A DNA stretch of 64,000 nt from Rhytidiadelphus loreus. Lineage: Eukaryota > Streptophyta > Bryopsida > Hypnales > Hylocomiaceae. Location of the stretch: contig OX344765.1 in NCBI GenBank assembly GCA_947034895.1, forward strand, positions 31,129,001-31,193,000, read 5' to 3'. Each line of letters opens with the position of its first letter. Within the stretch, counting starts at the first letter, position 1. Shown in pieces: positions 21,996 to 34,825 of the stretch. Below the pieces are notes generated by a model. That model searched no databases and was not told the origin of the DNA. It saw nothing but the letters and a program-made list of their open reading frames with translations. The translations under genes and the position numbers were made by a program.

Positions 21996-23709
21996 CGTAG
22001 GGATTAAAATCTCTAGCATGTTCTACACATTTTCTGGGTATCATTTTCTACTTTAATTTGATCGGTGAGACTAAAAGGGCCACCGACTTCTTGGTTTTCA
22101 ATTTCTTTGTCAAAGTCCATCACTGAATTGCAAATATGTTTTTGATTATGTTAATAATGTACTAAAAGGTTTGTCCCCTATTATAATATTTAATTTTTGT
22201 AATAATTTCAATTTCTAATTTTAAATGTCACACTCATGTTCTACAAAATGGTTTACAATATCTAAACAAATTGTACAATTATTTCAATTGATGTTTACAT
22301 TTTAACTGGTTTTATATTTCAACCATGATTGCATCTTCTTTAGATCTTCTTAGATTATATGAAAAATTCGTTTTCTTGACTACCAAGAAATTACATTAAA
22401 TCATAAAAAGTTTCATTTCCTTAAACTATAATTGATTTTACATAGGCTTAATGTGACCCAAATTTATCGTAAACTAGTTTCTATAGTAATATTTAAAACT
22501 ATCTATGAGGTCATATTCATTATATTCAGACTTCTCGTAGATTAGGAGGCAACTAGTAGTATTATAAATTCATTTAAGGAATTTATAATTGAATTCCACC
22601 CAAACTTATGCTAAAATACTGATTCAAAAATGAAATTCAAGAAGTTCATGGTGTTGTCTATATAAATAAATACTAGTAATGAGAAAAAGTATTTTATCTT
22701 TAAATCAAAGATAAAATAAAAGACTGTAAAAAGTCTTTCTAAAATGAATATGGTTTTGATATTATATATTATGAATATTTTTAATTTGCTTGTTCCATTT
22801 TATTTAATTCAATTCTTTAATGACCACCAAATTGAAATTATTGTCATTGCAAATTTATATTCACTTATGCATGTAATGCATAATTATATTGCTATAAAAA
22901 ATATGATTTTACTTGGCTTATTAAATTATGATATTTTCAATAAGGAAGAAAAAACTATTCTCTTGTTTTGCATAAACGAATTTTAAATTTTAGCATATTA
23001 TTCTTCTACCATATATTTCAATTTCTTGCACGGTCTTAGGTCTCATCTAAGCACGGTCATAGGTTTTTCTTTTTATGAACTTATAATTTTTTCAGAATTT
23101 AGTTTATAATCCACGCTCTACGCTCTACGCTCATGCGACAGCATTCCCCCCTTATCGACCCAAATGGGCTCCCCCACAGCAGACATGTGCAAGGGCCTAG
23201 TGAGGAAAAGATGAGCAGGTTGGAAATCCTGATGGAGCTTTGTCTGCGTAATTTGTAGTTCTCCGTTTCTGCCATATGCCTGATCTTCTGAATTGGTGGT
23301 GAAGAGCCTGGCATTCGTTGGAGTAAGGTTTCTACGAAATTATTAACCTGGAGAGCTGGTCTGCCACCTATTTGTTTATCTGTTTATTACAGGAAGACTT
23401 AGGCTCAGAAGTACGTTTGCTCCAAAGTCTGCTGGAGAGGGATGTGACTTAATTCTTCGACCTCTTGATGCAGGTCGGATACCTTCAACTCTGATGGACT
23501 TACTTATCCAGAACCGTTCGGCCACCAGGGCTTACTAGTTAGGGTTCCGTCCTTGTGGATGATCTTCATCCTCTAGATTAAGGTTACTAATCCTATACTT
23601 AAACCGGTCCTGATCGTTGTTTAACTAACTAAACAAGTTGTTACACACACCGCAGATTGCATCGTCCCATTCTTTTCTCGTAAAGATCACAGTGTTATGT
23701 TTCTACATA
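21996..23709. other. AT-rich spacer without a recognisable gene
   Basis: Strongly AT-rich from 22,100 to 23,100 with only short random frames. 23,100-23,700 is more mixed in base composition but shows no protein similarity that I recognise. Confidence 0.5.
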
Positions 23710-24217
23710 AGGTAGGTGGCTCAAAAAGCGACACTTTAAGGGCTGTTGAGCCTTTTCGATGGGTTTCAGATGCCCAAAAATATTTTTCACTTATTTTTCA
23801 CTTGAAGAAGAATTGATGCGGAATTCAACACAGGTGGTTTCATATTTTTCGGAGTATTTATGAATTACTTATGAATTTCCAAAGAATTTTGCAGGAGGCA
23901 CCTATTTTTGATCCTAGGCCTTGCAAAACCCACTCACGCCCAGTCTGAAAAAAGATATGGCTTGACCAAAAATAAGCTTTGTCCCATTCAAAAAGTATTA
24001 CACAAGGTTCCTAAATGGGACCTACATTCTTTTAACATTTGTAAGAAGGCAATTGGGCATTCAATTCTCATTTAGAAAAATTAAGTGGACACACCTTGGC
24101 TTTCAAATGGACCCTCCTTGGCTCTTATTGCAACCATTGGTGAAGTATGAAGCAATATATGACAAGTCTCAATTATGCTCTTACATTGTTGGGAGTCCAT
24201 TTTAGAGCCACCTACCT
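23710..24217. mobile_element. MITE with AGGTAGGTGGCTC terminal repeats and TA ends, copy 1
   Basis: AGGTAGGTGGCTC at the left end is mirrored by GAGCCACCTACCT at the right end, and TA flanks each end (23708-23709 and 24218-24219). The 508-bp body has no ORF. A second copy lies at 31414-31752 with recognisable internal similarity (for example the TTTCATATTTTT and GAATTACTTATGAA phrases). A TA duplication fits Tc1/mariner-type insertion. Confidence 0.65.
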
Positions 24218-24522
24218 TACTATGGTAGGTTGGATCATGTTCATGAATTAAGTGACATTACGAAATTCTCAGCTTTCAAGCTACCTCCACACTTGGACAG
24301 TTGTTTAACACCTAATATTTTCTTGAATTCATCAAAATGCCAATTTCCAAAAATCACATCTCCTGATATAGATTGACTGGTTTGAGTTCAATGGGTTGTA
24401 ATCTTGCATTAATGTGCTGCCTGTTAATTTGCTCAATAGTTTTGATATGTATACGAGTCTTTGAATTTTGTCAACAGTCTCAAAGAATGATGGTGTTTCC
24501 ACATTCTTGGATTGATTCTTAA

Positions 24523-25454
24523 CCCCTAAAGGACCAAGGCCTTTTTTCTGCCAGAAAACACTCAAAACTGCCATATCTATAGCAAGGAGTTAAAAAAAAA
24601 TTGATTTTTTTTCTCTCATATCTAACCATAGGATCTTACACCTAACTAGTATGAGAGTGTGTGTAAAAAATTTCAGAAATTTTGACCGCTCAGATTGCAA
24701 GATATATGCGTTTAAAGTGGAAAAAACAAATTTTCAGCACACTGCAGGACTAGATTTTTTGACTTTGAACATTTTTAACTTAAAATTTTTGCACTACAGA
24801 GTTTTGAGCTTTAAATCTTTATAGTGGAGAATTGAGTTGAGGGTTTAGTTAAAAAAGAAAATTCAAAAAGAAATGAATTATCATTCTTAAGAAAATTGTT
24901 AAGTAGAAGTAGGTATGAGATAGAAGGAAAATCTAAAATATTCATATATTTTAGATGGAATTAAAATGCACTAATCCCAATGGTGAGATTGTTCTAGCAA
25001 GTAAATCAGACCACGCAAAAGAAAAAAATTTGAAAAATTTGAAAAATTGCATTCAAAAATGAATCCTACAAGTTATTTTTTTCAAGAAGATGCTCTAATT
25101 GCCCGAAAAACAAGAATGTCCATAACTTTCTCATAACATATCCAAATGAAATGAATCAAAGCTTTCTAGATAGAAAAAAATATAATCTATGAGAAGAAAA
25201 AGTATTTTTTTTTTAATTCAAATTTTTGTCCATTTTCTTTTGGCTGCCCGGACTGCCCGCCGTCCCCTCGTTTGAGCTATTTGGTCATAACTATTGTTCC
25301 TGGGCACCGATTGTGAAAAAAATTATACTCCCACAGAGCTAATCAGCTTTTCTACCTCCAAAAAAAGTTTCAAAAAATAAGGAGAAAATTTCAGCCCGTA
25401 GGTATCTACCCGAAAACGCATTTGTCCCCCGAAGGGACAATGGTCCTTTAGGGG
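24523..25454. mobile_element. piggyBac-like MITE with TTAA ends, copy 1
   Basis: The ends CCCCTAAAGGACCA and TGGTCCTTTAGGGG are inverted and each is flanked by TTAA (24519-24522 and 25455-25458). TTAA duplication with CCC-starting ends is the mark of piggyBac elements. The 932-bp body has no transposase. It is homologous to 59640-60578, sharing for example ATATCTAACCATAGGA and GATTGCAAG(A/T)TAT. Confidence 0.75.
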
Positions 25455-25458
25455 TTAA

Positions 25459-28400
25459 GTTAGTGGGCACCTGATCTTCATTGGAGATGGATGGGCTTGA
25501 TGGATTATATTCCCTATCTCATATTCTTGTTTAGGAGGAAAATGAGTTTGAGATTGAATATTGGTTGTCTCGCCTACATGTCAAACATCCGTGAATGAAC
25601 AATTTATATTAGAGTAGATGGAGAAGAAAAGAACATTTGCTCATAAATATGGATTTGGCCCATGCCCAAGACACTACAAAGTACTATTTGATATCTATGA
25701 CATTGATTATAGTGCAATAGAAAGCATGTTAAACCAAACAAAAGCATGAAAGATGGTAAAAACAATACGTTTTGGCAAACTATCATCATTTCAAGCTCAC
25801 CAATTCAAAAGAACATTCCACTTATACGATGATGACTGAAAGGATCTATCCTTCGAATATGCACACATTTTAATTCAAGAAATGAAGGATTCTACAACTA
25901 TAGCTCCACTAAGGATAAACAATAAATCAATATGTAGCTACTTGCAAGAAGACATTGCAAAGATTCCACCTTGCCCCAAAAGATCTAGACACTAAACCCT
26001 AAAGTCCGAAAGTCCCTACAGAGGCCGATTGGGATTTTGGGTAGGCTTGTGTGATTTCAATTTTCAACATGATTTTTTGAAATTTTTTTGGAAGATAGGA
26101 AATCAAATTAGCTTTGTGGGGATATAGTTTTCTTTTTTCAATTAGTGCCCAGGAGCAAAAGTTCAGTAAAAATGTGAGATTATCAACATATTGCATACAA
26201 TTTTCTGGAATGGATGAAATAACAACTACAAGTCGCCTAGGTCATTTTCTGCATCCATCATTCTCTTTAGCAACATTTCAATCTTGAGGGGTAAATGTGA
26301 ATTTTTTAAATTTGAAAATAAAATTTCAATATATTTCAAATTTCCCCCCGATATAAGTAGCAAATCTAAAGTTGTTTAAAAAACTATCAAATAAACAATT
26401 TATTTGTTACATGCTAAATACCTTTAGCTATAATCTCTAGAAGAAAGTGAGAAGAAAGCCATCCAATTTATATGACTTTTCACATATTTATTAATATTAA
26501 ATATTCAAAAAAATGTGTTACATTATAAAATTATAATAAGTTCTAATAGTGATTGTTCTTGAATCAAATTGGGATTTACTTTTAATTGAATTTGAAGGTT
26601 GCATTCATCCTAAAAACTATCATAGAAGTGTTCTCTTTGCATATATGATATTTTTAGGATAACTTCATAACCCATCATTAAATGACTTGTTAACCAACAT
26701 ATTCTTTGCAAATTATTTGAGAGTTGCCACTTGGAGAAATGCAATCAATAAAAATGAGTTGTTTGTTTATTAAAGTTGATGCCACTTTGTCCTTAATATG
26801 CTTCCTCATTTATTTGCATACTATTTGTGTATTATGGAATTCAAATGGCCTTGAAATACTCTAAGTAGTGTCATATTCTATTGTCCCTTTTGTTTTCCAA
26901 AATAAACATATTTTCACATTTTATTCAATTTTGAGTTACACGGATGATATCATTGTCAAGACTTAGTAGTGACATAGGTGTTCTTAACACTTGTGTCATT
27001 TCTTTTAGGTGTATTTGGTGGTTGGGACATATGCCAACAAGTCACCAAGCATAGACAAAATGAATCATGGTGGTCCAAAGCTGGGTAGATGCAAGAAATA
27101 CCGAACAATTTAGGGAACGTTATGCCAAAATTGTGAATTTTTGCGCTCAGTACTATAGTACTGCGAAACAAAGCAATCTCAACCGTTGATCTGAAAAATC
27201 AACGGCCAATAGTACTTTTGAGTACTTAATAATACTGAAACAATACTATTTGAAAAAAATGACAGTTTGTCACAAAAAGTAGATAAAATTAAGTATAAAT
27301 TAATAATAATTAGAAAATCATGAATAAATAAAAACTAAAAATTGGCCATTTGTAAAGACTTGATAGTGATTACATTTCACCAAAAAGTAAAAGTTGAAAC
27401 CATCATAAATGTTTGGAGCGCTGTCATGTAAAGAGCGTTTGCCTCGGGAAATCACGAGGATTCTGGTTGTGACCAGAAATGGCTCGGGAATGACAGAAAT
27501 CGTAAGATGATATAAACCAACAAATGAATTGGTAACTTGTAAAAATATCTAATCTTCGAGTCTTCAAATCTTCAAACTGCTACTCGTTGTCCTATCCTGT
27601 TGTGTTTCTAAATAGGCCAAAGGTTAAGGTACGGTGATAAGAAACCATGGGCTTCGGACGTGTAAAATGGGACAGCCAGACTACGAGCTGAACTGTCCGA
27701 GGGATTGGATCCTAAATTTCAAACCCACAGTGATCAACAAACTTGCCTCACCAGTGGGAACAACATAAAAGTCTCGACCATGTGGGCAATTAACCCCACT
27801 TCGTTGCATCCATAATCCCACTTCGTTGCATTCACAACACCAAATGAGGCTAGTATTGGTGTAAACCAAATCACTCGCAACAATAAAATGAAATTTACAA
27901 AGCCACAAGCCACACATACAAACACACAAGTCTTCAAAACTCCTTCAACTCCAACTCCAATTTCCAAGCTAAACTTTGGATGAGTGTCACTGTTGATCTA
28001 CAACTTCAAATGAACTAAATGATAGCTTTTCGGAAAGTAAATACAATCATATATTTCTCCTCCAAATTTAAAACAATTCTAAAACTTTGTCCAACTTCTA
28101 TGGCCATCCAAAGTTTTGGCCTTGAGAAGGGAAAGGCAGCAGACCTTCCTTTGCTTCCACACTCACAACTTTCTCATACAAACTCCAAACAAAATGAGTG
28201 ATATCTTCATAAAAATCTAACACAATTTCCTACACTCTCTCTAAATTTCATTGCAAAATAAGAACCTTTCCGTCTTTTATGGTCGGTCGAAGTCTCTGCC
28301 TCTTAATTGTAAAGGCAACAAACCTCCTTCCACTCAAACAAGCACAATTTTTGTTTCACAACTTCAAATGAAGCAAGTGAGATCAATTTGAAAACTACAC

Positions 28401-28822
28401 ACCATGATACACAACACCTCCAAATTTCATTTTAAAATACTTCAAACTCACAACACAATGCCTCTCCAAACATTCGGGTCCTCTCTAAACTCCCAACGGG
28501 AGAGAAGATCAATAGTGTTCACTTTTTCTCCACCTTATCTTCACTCTAACCACACAAACAAGTGGGGTCAGCCCCTAAATCACTCTCAAAACTACAACAT
28601 GAATAATTGAGCCCTTATTTGGCCCCACAACTATTTCTTTATTTTTAACTTTGAAGGAAATTCACTTCAAATTCACCTAAAAGATAAACTATTCGAATAT
28701 TTCCTTCATACTACTTCACAAACACAAATTTATTGTAATAAATCACTCCAACTATGAAATGAAGAACTAAAAATCAACATATACCTAATAGAGGTAAAAA
28801 AACTAGAGCTCCAATCGAAATG
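25459..28822. other. AT-rich gene-poor region
   Basis: No coding region is supportable. A short hairpin, CCGTTGAT/ATCAACGG, lies at about 27184-27206. Around 27420-27490 is a short GC-richer patch that does not fold into a tRNA. 27,960-28,790 is rich in 'CACAAC' and 'CTTCAAA' phrases but has no ORF. Confidence 0.5.
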
Positions 28823-29281
28823 TCACTCCATCTGCAAGAATTTGAGGATGCGTTTGACGGTAGCAACAACGTAATCGGCACGATCTGCCTTGGTTAAGGG
28901 ATTAATTGGCCCTTTCAACCATTGTTGATGACCACGACTCCTTTCAATAGGCTTCACCATGCAATAGTATTGCTCGTCATTTAAGCCTTCAAAACATCCT
29001 TCAAATGTGACTTCACGGCTACCGGGTTCAACACATTCAACCTGCAACAAAATCACCAATGCCGAAGCGTCACGTTGAAGATTACCGTGCCATCGTTTCT
29101 CCACGCGAGGTTGTTTCGGTGGTCGAGATGGCCCAGCTTCATCTTCTGGTCGCCCATGTAACAATGAAAGATTCAGTGGCAGCTGTGGTTGATCCAACAA
29201 TTGCGATAAAGAAAATTCAAATCTACGCTCCGGTTGAGATTCTTTATCTTGAGGCTCAGAAAACCCCCTTCAATTCGACAT
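28823..29281 (-). CDS. Small unrecognised protein with a stop at codon 4, behind a TATA box
   Basis: Reading on the minus strand, ATG at 29281 is followed after three codons by TGA. The same frame then stays open to 28823 (about 148 residues: RGFSEPQDKESQPERR, then a GPSRPPKQPRVEKRW basic stretch, then EPGSREVTFEGCFEG and a C-terminal KRILKFLQME). The amino-acid make-up looks genuinely coding and a TATA box stands about 70 bp upstream of the ATG. Either the true start differs (an upstream exon or another codon) or the gene is newly inactivated. An acceptor-like TTTTGTTGCAG before VECVEP leaves open that an intron is included. No family recognised. Confidence 0.4.
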
Positions 29282-29349
29282 AGTATAATCTAAATAAAAC
29301 ACGAAGAAGAAGAATATCAAATGAGATGAAGCTTAAAAGTAAATCCTTC

Positions 29350-29357
29350 TTTATATA
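29350..29357 (-). promoter_or_regulatory. TATA box
   Basis: TATATAAA on the minus strand (inside CTATATAAAG), about 70 bp upstream of the ATG at 29281. The spacing is right for a TSS near 29325 and a leader of about 45 nt. Confidence 0.45.
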
Positions 29358-29892
29358 GTCGGAAAGAGAAGGCATTACCTTGAAGCCACTTCAAATGACG
29401 TCATCTTATTTATAATACTACAAATATTTAAATCTATCTAAATCATGTATATATACATATTCTACATAATGTCTGCATTTGCAGCACGACAACACTGTGG
29501 GCAAGGGACCCCTATTTGCATGCATGTTGAGGACAAAAAATTGTGTTTTTTTGAATGCCTTTGGGTGGGCACATGCTCATCTAGTGTGGAAATAGCCTAC
29601 AAAAAATTCAAGTGAATATCATAATTTTTGGATGCTCCACAGTACTAAAAACCTCTAAACCGCAAAGTGTCACAAATTAGCTAAACTACAATTTAATTAA
29701 AGGATTTTTTTTCAAAATTTCTCAAAAACAAGGAATCTGAGGACTTCCAAGTTAGTCATCTCTAATAAAAATCTCAAATACATGGACTTCATTTCCCAAA
29801 AGATATGGCAACTCTGTCATTCCAATTGTGATGCAAAATAATACCGGTGTTTATTGCATTCACCTAGCTACTAAGTCTTGCTATAGGTAGGT

Positions 29893-30176
29893 TTTCGATC
29901 TGGTGACTCAATACGAGATTCAACAAGACAATTCAATCGAATACTCCATTCCGCCGTCGACTTCAAAAGCCTGTACTCAAAAGATCCAGCTTCTCATCTA
30001 ATGAACATTCTACATGACAAGAAGTAAGGCACCGCGCTTGAATGAGAACCATGCCCAGCCCCCGCTGCTCCACAGGCTTCCCTCCATCCAAACCCGGCAC
30101 GTTTCGGAATTCAATCATGGCGTGTCATACATGATTATGTTTCCCTGCTTGTCCAAACAATGGAAAACTCCCAAAA
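29893..30176 (-). pseudogene. Truncated NAA38 (LSM-domain) gene fragment
   Basis: About 280 bp closely match 58990-59263, the 3' two-thirds of the intact NAA38-like gene plus its 3' flank. The copy carries substitutions and a short insertion (TCATGGCG near 30113) and stops matching abruptly at about 30176, so the N-terminal part is missing. It is on the minus strand like the parent. The flanking match makes this a DNA duplication rather than a processed mRNA copy. Confidence 0.75.
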
Positions 30177-31413
30177 TGACACACAGGTATTGTGGCTATC
30201 AATTCTTGTATTTTATCTTTGCAATGAAATTCCATTCCATTTGTGTAAAAATAAATAAAAAGAGTGACACAAAAGTCTTTGTGCAATTACTACCTTAGGT
30301 GATGCTACCATTCCTTATTAGTATTTTTTGCATGAAACTTACTCTAGTAGGTTATCTTAGGATTCATTGTTTTTTGTCACCGTACAATGTCAACCTACAA
30401 TATTGAGGGAGGTGCTTTCTTAATTTTTCTAATTGATCGATAAGAAGACATTGAGAAGAATTGAATGGTATAATTTTGAAATCAATCATAATAGTTTTTG
30501 GCAAATGTTCAAAAGTCACTTTAAGAATCTATGATAAGAGAATTTTTTCAAATAGAGACCGCCAACCAAATCCCCCCCTTTTTTTTTTTCATATTAAATT
30601 TTTTTATTTCATAATTATCTTCCAAAGAGATTCTTCTTTATTGCATTCACCACATTCAACTATTACATGCCTTCGGATTTGTTTATAAGTATTCATGACC
30701 ATTGGCCACCTAAGTGACCTATCTACTTTAATGAAGTGATCAATCAATTGGCATTCAAGTTGCCTAAGTGTTGTAAGAATGAAATTCATTCATTACCTTC
30801 AAAAAGCTGAAATTGGACAATAATAGTATTATGGGCATTGCAAACCTTGATGATGTTGCCATTCTTGCAGAACTTGCTATGCATCAAAAGTGCTTGAAAC
30901 GTCATCGTGAAAAGCAATTGGTAGAATTAGCTTTGAATAGAAAAGATCTCACTTTCAAGATTTTAATGTTCCATATGTAATGTGAAGTGAAACATGTACT
31001 ACTAGAATTGGGCTTTCCTAGAGACACGGTATTGAACTTTTGTAGAAATCTCCACCCTAGCTCCTCATCATAAAAGTTTTATGAAAAACTCTTTTAACAA
31101 TCGAATAATTGATCAAATTTGAGATATTTAGCTTTTTTTTTTCTCTTCTCAAAACAGTTCCCGAGCTTGTCACAAACTACATGTTGTTGATTCAACCGTA
31201 GTCATCCAGAGCTTCACAGCAGCCTGCCTCTACAACACAAACCATCTGAACTTCTGAGCTTTGCCCTTTTCAGATTTCGGCTTCTGAACTCAACTCCTGT
31301 GCTTGCAGGCCCGAACAGGACATTCTAAATGCATTCGGGACCCCGGTGCGCCGCTCATGTACTGAAGAAGACCGAAATGTTTGCAGCTGGAGGCTCACTG
31401 AACTTCATGTGTA
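30177..31413. other. AT-rich spacer
   Basis: No gene seen. A poly-T/poly-A rich stretch lies at about 30575-30610. Base composition rises around 31,200-31,400 without a convincing frame. Confidence 0.5.
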
Positions 31414-31752
31414 AGGTAGGAGGTCCATAAGTGGACCATCTCAGGGCTGGAACTGAATTTTAGGGAGGTGAAACACCTTGAAATATTTTTCAATAAATTT
31501 TCCTTGAATGACAAGGAGATTTGACATCTAACCCAAGTCGTTTCATATTTTTTGAAGCTTTATGGAATTACTTATGAAATTTTGAAGTCAAAACACCATT
31601 GATAGGGCTTTTAAAAAAGCAACCACCCCTGAAATTTACATTGTTGGTACATTTTGAGAAATTGAAGAAATTGAAGAAATTGAAGAAAGCAGAATGTACC
31701 TCTGAGGCATGTTCCTTTCAAAATGCCCGATCCGAGTTTGAGCCTCCTACCT
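31414..31752. mobile_element. MITE with AGGTAGGNGGCTC terminal repeats and TA ends, copy 2
   Basis: The left end AGGTAGGAGGTCC is mirrored by GAGCCTCCTACCT, with TA at both sides (31412-31413 and 31753-31754). It is 339 bp and shorter than copy 1 at 23,710, with internal similarity to it. A tandem GAAATTGAA repeat lies at about 31659-31686. Confidence 0.6.
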
Positions 31753-31949
31753 TAGGTGCTCCACCTTTACTGATACTGCACTGTAGAGTTTTCCGACTTT
31801 TTGTTGGCTCTCATGCACGTAACTTCTTGAATGAGTCTTGATGCTACCAGGAGTTGGTTCATAACAAATTTTTGTTAGATTTTGTCCAAAACAGCGCGTC
31901 CAAAATGACAGAAATTTCAGATTTTCTACTAGTGCATCACATGCAGACA

Positions 31950-32185
31950 CCTACCGTATATATAAGTTACTGGGCATTTTGAGCTGAAGATATTCAATTC
32001 TTCCATAGTTGATCGAATTCATAAACTGAACTTTCTAACTTTAATTTTTTTGAACTTAGAGGATTGGGGCAATCAACGAAATTGAAGTTGTTCAGGAATA
32101 TGATATGCTTCGGGAATTCATCCACCTTTTCCATTCCCTATAACTTAATTGCTTCCAGGAATCTACAGCAGTGGTAAACTACACA
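31950..32185. repeat. Segment duplicated at 56,577-56,760
   Basis: Both copies begin CTACCGTATAT and share phrases such as ATTCATAAACTGAACTTTC, CCTTTTCCATTC and AATTGCTTCCAGGAATCT, with several indels. The copies have the same orientation. No coding content is seen. Confidence 0.65.
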
Positions 32186-32801
32186 AAATAGTGAAATTAG
32201 GTTGCCCCTCACTAATTTCTCGACATTCTACACTATGTAAATATTTACAATTGTTGTGATAATTTTCATAAACAATTATTGCAATAAATATTTTTTAATA
32301 ATAAAATTAGCAAACATTGATTTGAATTAATTATCACTGATTTTGGCACAAATAAAATTAGCATACGACGTAAAACAATATAATTTCAATTTGTGAGCTA
32401 AAACTTTAATTGCTTTGCACACATAGCAATAATTTGTTATTTCTCACAAAATGCAAATAGCAAATAGATTTGAATTTGCACTCAAAAACCACAAGGTCAA
32501 AACGAGTATCTTCAACTTAATCAATAAAGGTTTTGAACTAAACCAACAACATCATACACTTTTCTATTGCAAAATAAATAATCTATTTCTATTTCATTAA
32601 AGTTACACACCAAAGTATATGAACACCACAATACTAAGTATTTAAATTGATGGAAATTAAATACTTATGAAGTTCCAAACCTAAAGGCATTTGTAGAAAA
32701 CCAGTGCAGTATATTCGTGAAAGATAAGACCATTATAAAGGATAGGAACAATCAATCTTTCAAAAAATAATCTATCAAAGAAGGATAGGAACAGGCACTT
32801 C
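32186..32801. other. AT-rich spacer
   Basis: No gene or clear repeat. It may contain one flank of the decayed transposase element, but no terminal inverted repeat was found. Confidence 0.4.
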
Positions 32802-34275
32802 TCAAAAATGATCATGATACTTTGCAATGATGCTTTGAAGTTCTGGAGTCAATTGTTTGACATGCCATCCACCAAGAATATTACGTGGTAGGCCAGTACA
32901 GATCATGGCCTTTTGGGCAAAGTTTATTCCTCTTTCATCTCTCTGCTCATTTACATCCTTCACAGTAGCCACTGCAATCTCCATAAAAAAACGCTTTTCA
33001 GGATTCTTCAACATTCCGGATGCCCTGCCATCTTCACGCATTTGATCTTGCCAAACTTCAGTTTGAACACAATGTAACTTATAGGCTTCCCAACGCAGTG
33101 ACCAGGCATTCTTGATTTTAGAAATGACAAATGAATTGTCTAGTTGGCACAAATCTATTGCATTTGCAAGAATTTTTTTTATTTCAATATTCAAGTTGTT
33201 TGTAGTCAAAAGAGCTTGGATAGAATCATTGTGCGATGCACAATTGTCGACATAGATCACTTTCCTTTGCCCCAAAGGATCTGGTTGAATGTCTCTTCTC
33301 TCATTCAAGTATTCAATCCAAATTGCTCCCGTTATGAACCCCTTTGTAGCAGTTCGATAGCTCACACCTACTACATCGTCTAGGCAACCTCGAATAGGAT
33401 ATTTACAACCTTTGTTTTGAAATATCAAGAAAGGATCATGTATCACAGCAGTTTGACCCCCTGATATTTGCACCACCATCATAATTCCAACTCCACCTGA
33501 CACCACGTCTGCATACTTTGCACCACCATCTCTTTTAAATCCCAAGGTTCTACCATTATCCATGTTAATGATGAAGTGAGTCTCATCAACATTCTCTATA
33601 TGGTTCTTGTTCAATTCACCACTCTCGAAACCCCTACTCAACTCACCCATATGGTATGCCACTGTTTTTTCTATATAGGCTTCTTTGGTAGGACTAACTA
33701 ACAACTTTCATGTCTGAATCATTCCAACAATTTTAAAAATGCACCATGAATGTTTGGATCCAAGAAAGATCCAACAAATCCAACAAACATTTTCTAGACC
33801 CTAGTTCCCTACAATGTGGTGAGAATAGAGGGTGGTGAGATGTTGTCAAAATCTGACATGCTAAAGAAAGCAATAGCCTTGCAGAGAACGTGACACCAGC
33901 AGTTCTGAGTCTCAAAAATTCACCTTTGAGTTCTTCATGCAACCACATGACCCAAGGTACTCGCTTTTTTCCACGACCAGGAAGGGCTTTGACATTCATC
34001 CTCTATCGAATTGCGGTATTGGAGCGCACCATTGACAAGTGATTTCCTTCCTCCTCTAGTTTTCGAAAAAAATCAACATGCCCTTTCCACCATTTACTTG
34101 CCTTCATAATGCTAGCATGATAGTTTTTATGTTGAAAATGTTGAAGAAACTCCTTCACACATTTTCCCATAAGACCAACTTCACCTTCTATGGCTGATGT
34201 GTTTATCATCCATTAGATTACATGCTTACGGGTTGCTTTTGTTGAAACATGTTGAGTGGATTCCCCGTTTGGCAT
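32802..34275 (-). pseudogene. Decayed DDE transposase (DDE_1/pogo-type)
   Basis: Read on the minus strand from ATG 34275. An N-terminal helical, basic region (MINTSAIEGEVGLM, then KASKWWKGHVDFFRKLEE) precedes KALPGRGKKRVPWVMWL. The DDE domain contains the first-Asp motif NVDETHFIINMDNGRTLGFK, KYADVVSGG, the second-Asp motif VIYVDNCASHN, and NAIDLCQLDNSFVISKIK near the third acid. This order is typical of pogo-like DDE_1 transposases, which act at their own element ends. There are two in-frame stops (TAA just before MINTS, TAG before the RMNVKAL segment) and at least one frameshift between about 33,700 and 33,800. The DDE half from 33704 to 32802 is itself open (300 residues). An acceptor-like TTTCAG precedes the ATG. 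Inactive relic. Confidence 0.75.
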
Positions 34276-34825
34276 AGCTGAAATGGAAGAAAAAAATTAC
34301 TATTGGAAGAATAAACAATATTAAAATAAATAAATTCAAAGACCGTTACAAAACCTAAAATCAAGTTTGAATTAGGGATTTGCAAACATGTAAACAAGAA
34401 TAAGAAGAGAAACAAGTTCAAGTACGCACCTTTGGAATTTTGAATTTGCCTTGGCCTTCAAAAAAAATTATTCACTCTAACATCAATCTCTTCAAACACG
34501 GGCATCAAGCTATTTGGATAGTACAAGAAAAAACAAATTCAAATATCAATCCTAAACTTAAGGTTTAAATTGGGTTTAAATTCCAAGTTTGCATTTGCAC
34601 ACAAAACTTCAACATTAATAAACAAACGTCCGCATATTCACATTGATCATAACATTCTAAACTCTTGCAAAAAGAAGTGAATTGCTTAGTAAAAAATAAT
34701 ATAAAAGCTACAAGTGTAATTTGGCTGAAATCCACTTGTCCCAAATGGAACCTGATTTAAATTGCAAATTCACACAATGACATGCTTGATATAAAACAAT
34801 CAATCTAAGAATGAAGATGTTGAAA
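34276..34825. other. AT-rich spacer between DDE relic and CACTA element
   Basis: Only short lysine/asparagine-rich frames are open. No gene is supportable. Confidence 0.5.

Noticed and set aside
27415..27495. tRNA-like patch
   Set aside because: It lacks a proper A box/B box pair and a cloverleaf; no GGTTCRA motif at the expected spacing.
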